Shown: positions 60,057 to 64,000 of the stretch, piece by piece | Layout of the letters: each line of letters begins with the position of its first letter | How positions within the stretch are numbered: position 1 is the first letter of the stretch | Assembly (NCBI GenBank): GCA_002841695.1 | Contig: PHAN01000001.1 | Coordinates: forward strand, 124,001-188,000 | DNA from: Elusimicrobia bacterium HGW-Elusimicrobia-1 | Lineage (GTDB): Bacteria > Elusimicrobiota > Endomicrobiia > PHAN01 | Length of the DNA: 64,000 nt | Direction: 5' to 3' | Notes under the pieces: generated by a model | Told to the model about the DNA's origin: nothing | The model's input: only the letters and a program-made list of their open reading frames with translations | Databases searched by the model: none | Position numbers and translations under genes: made by a program

Positions 60057-61972
60057 TGTCCGCCGCCTTCAGCGCCGCGACGGCCTTCGCGGTGACTTTT
60101 ACGCTTCTTGCCGCCGGACGCCGCGCGATAGAGGCCTTCGGGCTTAAAATCGGCGGGCCGTCGGCTCGCGTGATCTTTTCGTTTGCCGTCGGATACGGAC
60201 TTATGGCCCACGTATTTTTCGCGCTGGGCGTCGTCGGTCTCTACACTAAAGCCGTCGGCTGGATTATAGCCGGCGCGGCGGTATTTCTTTCGCGCGGGAC
60301 GCTCAAAAATCTTTACGACGACATCCTTGCGGCGGCCGCCGGTTTGCGCACAGCCGTCAGGACGTCGCCGGCGACCGCCGGCGCCGCGCTTTTTTTTATT
60401 CTTCTTGCGGGGATACTGTCACTGGCTCCGCCCCATTTTTACGATTCGCTGGTATACCATCTGGCGCTTCCCTCCGAATACATCAAGCAGAATTCAATAA
60501 GAGCCCTTCCTAATAATTTATTTTCGCACTTCCCGCAGAACGCCGAGATGATTTTCCTCTTCGCCCTGCTTCTGGGCGACGGCGTCACGGCCAATCTTCT
60601 GACATTTTTTACTTCGGTGTTCGCGCTGGGCGCGGTCTACATTTTCACCCGCGACAGATTCGGCGCTCCGGCGGCGGCGCTGTCGGTTTTCATATTGAGT
60701 TCGGCCACGTTTTTTATGCTGCTGTCGTCCTGCACGTACGTCGAGATACATCTGGCGTTTATGTTATTCGCCGCCCTGTGGCTTTTTGTGGAATACGTCG
60801 ACCGCGCCGACGACAAACTTCTGGTCGCCGCGGGTGTTCTGTCGGGTTTCGCGGTGGGTATAAAATATACCGGATTCGCCGGATTGTTCGCGCTCAATGT
60901 TCTTCTTCTGTCGCATTCGTTTTTCCGTCGAGCCGCCGTCTCCGCCGTTATGCGGCGTATCTTCGCTCTCAACGCCGCCGCGTTTGCGGCGTCCGCGGTA
61001 TGGTTCATAAAAAACGCGGTGTGCGCGGGCAATCCCGTGTTTCCGTTTTTTTACCGGATATTCGGATATAAAAACGTGGGATGGACGGACGCCGCCGCCG
61101 CCGGATACTTCGCCATGCTGACGGAATACTCCCACAAGAGTTCGATATTTTTCGAGCTTCTTGCGCTGCCGTACAATATGATTTTCAAACCCATTAAGTT
61201 CGGCGGCGGAATGGATGTTCTCGGCGATCTGGGATGGACGCTGTTTCTGGCGGCGACGCCCGTCGCGATTTTCTTTCTTAAAAAAAATTCCGCGCTCAGA
61301 CGGCTCTTCGTTTACGCCGCGCTGTTTTTTGCCGTATGGTTCGCCACCAAGCCGGTCCTGAGATTTTTCGTTCCCGCCGCGCTGCCTCTGGCAGTTCTGT
61401 CGGGCGTCGTCATTCATCAAATATATCGTCGTCTTCCGTCGATACCGCGTATGTTCGTCGTAGCCGCCGTTGTGGCCGCGAGCTTGTCGAATCTGCGTTA
61501 TTTTTTGTTCGTCACATCCTTCTTTAATCCCGCGCGGGTCATAACCGGAGCGGAGAGCCGCGAGGCGTATCTCATCAGAACTCTCAAACACTCCCCCATG
61601 GCGGCTTTCGGGTACGTTAACCGCGAGGTCGCTCCCGACGGAAGAATATTTTTCGTAGGAGAGCAGCGACTTTATTATTGCGCGGCTTTCGCCTCGGCGT
61701 CCAACGTGTTCGCTCCTAATCCGCTTGTCGCCTGGGCCGACGCGGCCGCATCGCCCGACGAGCTTCTTAAAACGATAAGGTTAAAAAACTTCACCCATAT
61801 TTTCTATAATATCCCCGAAGGAGAGCGTCTGGCGCCTTACGGAATCTTTGATTTCTCCGCCAAGGGCAAAAAAAACTGGAACGATCTTCTTCATAAACTT
61901 CTTCCGCGCGCGGTCTACTACGACGGCACCTGCATAATCTACGACATCCGTCCCGACGGCGCACCAAGGTAA
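60053..61972 (+). CDS. GT-C-like membrane glycosyltransferase (ArnT-like)
   Basis: The 639-residue polytopic protein is paralogous to the one encoded at 48304. The first-loop sequence [20 protein letters not shown] is followed by [17 protein letters not shown], with about a dozen helices and a soluble C-terminal tail (about 505-639). The acidic residue and His-containing YH motif correspond to SDALTYHFSFP in the paralogue. It probably uses the polyprenyl-phosphate sugar made by the preceding GT2. The gene ends eight bases before the next. Confidence 0.82.
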   Translation: MMSAAFSAATAFAVTFTLLAAGRRAIEAFGLKIGGPSARVIFSFAVGYGLMAHVFFALGVVGLYTKAVGWIIAGAAVFLSRGTLKNLYDDILAAAAGLRTAVRTSPATAGAALFFILLAGILSLAPPHFYDSLVYHLALPSEYIKQNSIRALPNNLFSHFPQNAEMIFLFALLLGDGVTANLLTFFTSVFALGAVYIFTRDRFGAPAAALSVFILSSATFFMLLSSCTYVEIHLAFMLFAALWLFVEYVDRADDKLLVAAGVLSGFAVGIKYTGFAGLFALNVLLLSHSFFRRAAVSAVMRRIFALNAAAFAASAVWFIKNAVCAGNPVFPFFYRIFGYKNVGWTDAAAAGYFAMLTEYSHKSSIFFELLALPYNMIFKPIKFGGGMDVLGDLGWTLFLAATPVAIFFLKKNSALRRLFVYAALFFAVWFATKPVLRFFVPAALPLAVLSGVVIHQIYRRLPSIPRMFVVAAVVAASLSNLRYFLFVTSFFNPARVITGAESREAYLIRTLKHSPMAAFGYVNREVAPDGRIFFVGEQRLYYCAAFASASNVFAPNPLVAWADAAASPDELLKTIRLKNFTHIFYNIPEGERLAPYGIFDFSAKGKKNWNDLLHKLLPRAVYYDGTCIIYDIRPDGAPR

Positions 61973-61980
61973 CCCGCCTC

Positions 61981-63621
61981 ATGTTCGCAAAACGACTTGA
62001 CGGTTTGAAAAATACCATCGATTCCGCGTCTCCGCGGTTTCTGGCTGCCGCGCTCTTTGTCGTTCTATTTGTTCCCGCCGCTGTCACGCATAACTATACC
62101 ACGGGCGGCGGCGATTTGGCCGTTCCTGTTATCAATACGCCGTTGAGGATATTGGATGGCGAGATGCCGTACTGTGATTTCGAACTTATGTTCGGTCCGG
62201 CTACGGTATATGCGCCGGCGCTGTTTTACCGGATATTCGGGCGGTCGGTGAACGTTCAGTTGATGTATGCGGTCGTCGTCAATGCGCTGCTGGGCGTGGC
62301 GGCCTTCGCTTTGGGGCGCTTGATTTATAAAAGTAATTTTTACGCGCTTTTGGCGGCCTCGCTGATTTTCTACGCCGGACTTCCGGCGCATTACATAGGT
62401 TATATGTATCCGCACACCTATTTTCTCTTTCTGTTGGCCGCGGCATTTTTTTTCTTCCGACACATTGAAACAGGTCTCTTGCGCCACGCTTTTTATTGCG
62501 GAGTATGTTTTTCCGCCGCTTTACTGTTCAGGTTTTATGAAACAGGCGCCGCCATTTTGGCGGTGGTTCCGGCTTATGCCGCGTCGAGACGCGGAAAATA
62601 CGTCCCGAATATATTCATAGCGGTCGGATTTTTCGCCGCAGGCATGGCTGCGCTCATTGCTCCGGCCCTGGTGTTGTTGCGTCCCGCGCTTCCCGCGATG
62701 GTTCGTTCGATAGTAGTCGATTCCGTTTACTTCGGCGCGTCGCGGAATGTCTCGCTGCCATACTTTTTCTCGTCGATGGAACACTTCGGGGCTTTCGCCG
62801 GTTCGCTGCGCGGTTTGTCGGCGTTCGGCATCTTTCCGGCGGCCTTGAGCGCCGCCAATTTCCTGACGTCTTTTACGGTTTATCTGCTGCCTTTCATTAT
62901 GCTTGCGGCGTCTTTGAGGATGCTTCGCGCCGGCGGACTTAAGGATGACGACCGCGCCGTTGTCTGGTTTTTTCTCGGATGGGGAATGTTTACAATGCCC
63001 AAGGCGATGGGCCGGTCCGATATGGACCATATGGTCTTTGCCGCGTCTCCGCTTATTTTTCTTGCGGTATTTTTGCTCGTCAAGGCAAGACCTTCCGGAT
63101 TTCCGTCCCGAAGATTTCTCGCCGCGCTCGTTTCATTGCTTCTTTTGTCGGCGCCGGTGTTTTTGGCGCAGCAGATATACCCGCGGCTGACACGGCCGCA
63201 TTACAAGGTCGCCGCGCGGCACGGGTCGCTTTATTTCGGCAGCGAGTCCGAGGCGTCCGATGCCTTGTCCGCCATAAAGTACATAGAAGAAAATTCACGA
63301 ACCGGCGACTATATATTCTATACTTACTGGATGGCGCCGCCGTTTTACGCTCTCGCCGGCAGAAAAAATCCGGCGTATTTTGATTCCATATTGGGGCTGG
63401 TTTTTCAGCCCTCGCGGGAAAAACAACAAAGCATAATCCGCACGCTTGAGGAAAAGAAAGTCGGCATCGTGATACATTTTCCGTACTGGGGATTTAATAC
63501 CCGCGAACTGCACTTTCTTAACACCTGCCGTCTTTTGCACGAGCACATAGAAAAAAACTATAAACCGGTCGCAAAATACGGAGCTCACTGGATTTATGTT
63601 CCGGTTTGTGTGAAGCCATGA
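61981..63621 (+). CDS. GT39-like polytopic membrane protein
   Basis: The 546-residue protein has about ten helices. The first loop holds GGGDLAVPVINTPLRILDGEMPY followed by FELMFGPATVYAPALFYRIFG. The single acidic residue in GGGD and the LDGEMPYxDF pattern are seen in GT39-like/uncharacterised GT-C proteins of glycan loci. The conserved Asp-Glu pair of PMT enzymes is not clear, so activity is less certain than for its neighbours. It ends with a soluble segment and overlaps the WecA/MraY-type gene by four bases. Confidence 0.7.
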   Translation: MFAKRLDGLKNTIDSASPRFLAAALFVVLFVPAAVTHNYTTGGGDLAVPVINTPLRILDGEMPYCDFELMFGPATVYAPALFYRIFGRSVNVQLMYAVVVNALLGVAAFALGRLIYKSNFYALLAASLIFYAGLPAHYIGYMYPHTYFLFLLAAAFFFFRHIETGLLRHAFYCGVCFSAALLFRFYETGAAILAVVPAYAASRRGKYVPNIFIAVGFFAAGMAALIAPALVLLRPALPAMVRSIVVDSVYFGASRNVSLPYFFSSMEHFGAFAGSLRGLSAFGIFPAALSAANFLTSFTVYLLPFIMLAASLRMLRAGGLKDDDRAVVWFFLGWGMFTMPKAMGRSDMDHMVFAASPLIFLAVFLLVKARPSGFPSRRFLAALVSLLLLSAPVFLAQQIYPRLTRPHYKVAARHGSLYFGSESEASDALSAIKYIEENSRTGDYIFYTYWMAPPFYALAGRKNPAYFDSILGLVFQPSREKQQSIIRTLEEKKVGIVIHFPYWGFNTRELHFLNTCRLLHEHIEKNYKPVAKYGAHWIYVPVCVKP

Positions 63622-64000
63622 CCTATTTCACACTTTACATTCTGGCTTTCTCCACGGCTCTTGCCGCCTCGCTGGTTCTTACGCCTCTGGCCCGCCTGCT
63701 TGCCCGCAAGCTTAACATTTACGATCACCCCCACACCGACATAAAAACGCATAATGCCCCGGTGCCGTATCTGGGCGGCGTGGCCATAGCGGCCGCGTTT
63801 TACCTGAGTATGCTCGTGATACGACTCGTGACCGATTTTCCGACGGGCACTCTCAGGGCGATGCGCGGAATTTTCCTGGCCGGTTTTTTCGTCCTGACTC
63901 TGGGCATAATTGACGACGTGAAACACAAGGGCCTGCACTTCTCTCAGAAATTTCTTTTTCAGTTCGCCGCCGCGATATTTCTCATATCTTACGGCATCCG
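63618..64000 (+). CDS. WecA/MraY-family polyprenyl-phosphate phosphoglycosyltransferase (5' part)
   Basis: Only the first 127 residues are in the window; the gene runs off the right edge. Present are the cytoplasmic HNAPVPYLGGVAI loop and the metal-binding LGIIDDVKHKGLHFSQKFLFQ, both diagnostic of WecA/TagO/WbpL/MraY enzymes. It transfers a sugar-1-phosphate (usually GlcNAc or a relative) from UDP to undecaprenyl phosphate, starting glycan assembly on the lipid carrier. It overlaps the preceding gene by four bases, tying glycan initiation to this cluster. Confidence 0.9.
   Translation, partial: MTYFTLYILAFSTALAASLVLTPLARLLARKLNIYDHPHTDIKTHNAPVPYLGGVAIAAAFYLSMLVIRLVTDFPTGTLRAMRGIFLAGFFVLTLGIIDDVKHKGLHFSQKFLFQFAAAIFLISYGI

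Overview
The window is 64 kb of densely packed DNA in which every gene I can support lies on the + strand. Most neighbours overlap by 4 bases (ATGA, stop and start fused), and no gap exceeds about 170 bases. The organism is a diderm (Gram-negative type) bacterium. It has a pilMNOPQ type IV pilus operon with an outer-membrane secretin, a PilP-like lipoprotein, a GT9 heptosyltransferase-type enzyme and an O-antigen-ligase-like protein. The moderately high GC, the alanine-rich proteins and the three intergenic palindromic repeats of types common in uncultured phyla fit something like Elusimicrobiota, Omnitrophota or a relative. That placement is a low-confidence inference.

Layout. (1) 1-3792: end of pilM, then pilN, pilO, pilP and pilQ. 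(2) 3818-10903: an O-antigen-ligase/polymerase-like membrane protein, two tandem YfhO-type membrane proteins and a GT2-GT4 fusion. (3) 10963-11565: the only strong sigma70-type promoter I found, overlapped by a palindrome and driving a GbsR/MarR-type regulator. (4) 11735-21594: nucleotide-sugar genes (DegT aminotransferase, HddA-like heptose kinase, GMD-like dehydratase, epimerase), two GT2 enzymes, a B12-type radical SAM enzyme, a methyltransferase and a membrane glycosyltransferase. (5) 21591-30653: an unusual sugar block with a two-subunit thiamine-diphosphate E1-like enzyme, a DJ-1/PfpI protein, a GDP-fucose-synthase-like/cupin fusion lacking key catalytic residues, a UxaA-type dehydratase, a HAD phosphatase, two sister SDR proteins lacking YxxxK and a Nudix hydrolase. 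(6) 30647-43839: four radical SAM enzymes in a row, a classical SDR, two CgeB-like glycosyltransferases flanking a split transketolase, HddC-like guanylyltransferase and a second DegT protein with His in place of the PLP lysine. (7) 43826-64000: MurJ/Wzx-like flippase, AsnB, carbamoyltransferase, a GT9 enzyme, a sixth radical SAM enzyme, several large GT-C-like membrane glycosyltransferases, further GT2/GT4 enzymes, a methyltransferase and the start of a WecA/MraY-type phosphoglycosyltransferase.

Taken together, regions 2-7 read as one very large surface-glycan locus. A WecA-type enzyme would start lipid-linked synthesis. HddA, HddC and the GMD-like protein point to a GDP-heptose-derived deoxysugar. 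The two thiamine-diphosphate enzymes and six radical SAM proteins suggest carbon-branched, chain-extended or C-methylated sugars. GT2/GT4/GT9/CgeB enzymes and about eight GT-C-like proteins would assemble and decorate the chain. AsnB and the carbamoyltransferase would amidate and carbamoylate it, and the flippase and ligase would export and attach it.

Three MITE-like elements (11564-11703, 21420-21553, 27251-27402) sit at block boundaries. Each has related terminal inverted repeats and a perfect 5-bp target duplication, although their internal palindromes belong to three different repeat types. No RNA genes, CRISPR arrays, transposase genes or origins were seen.
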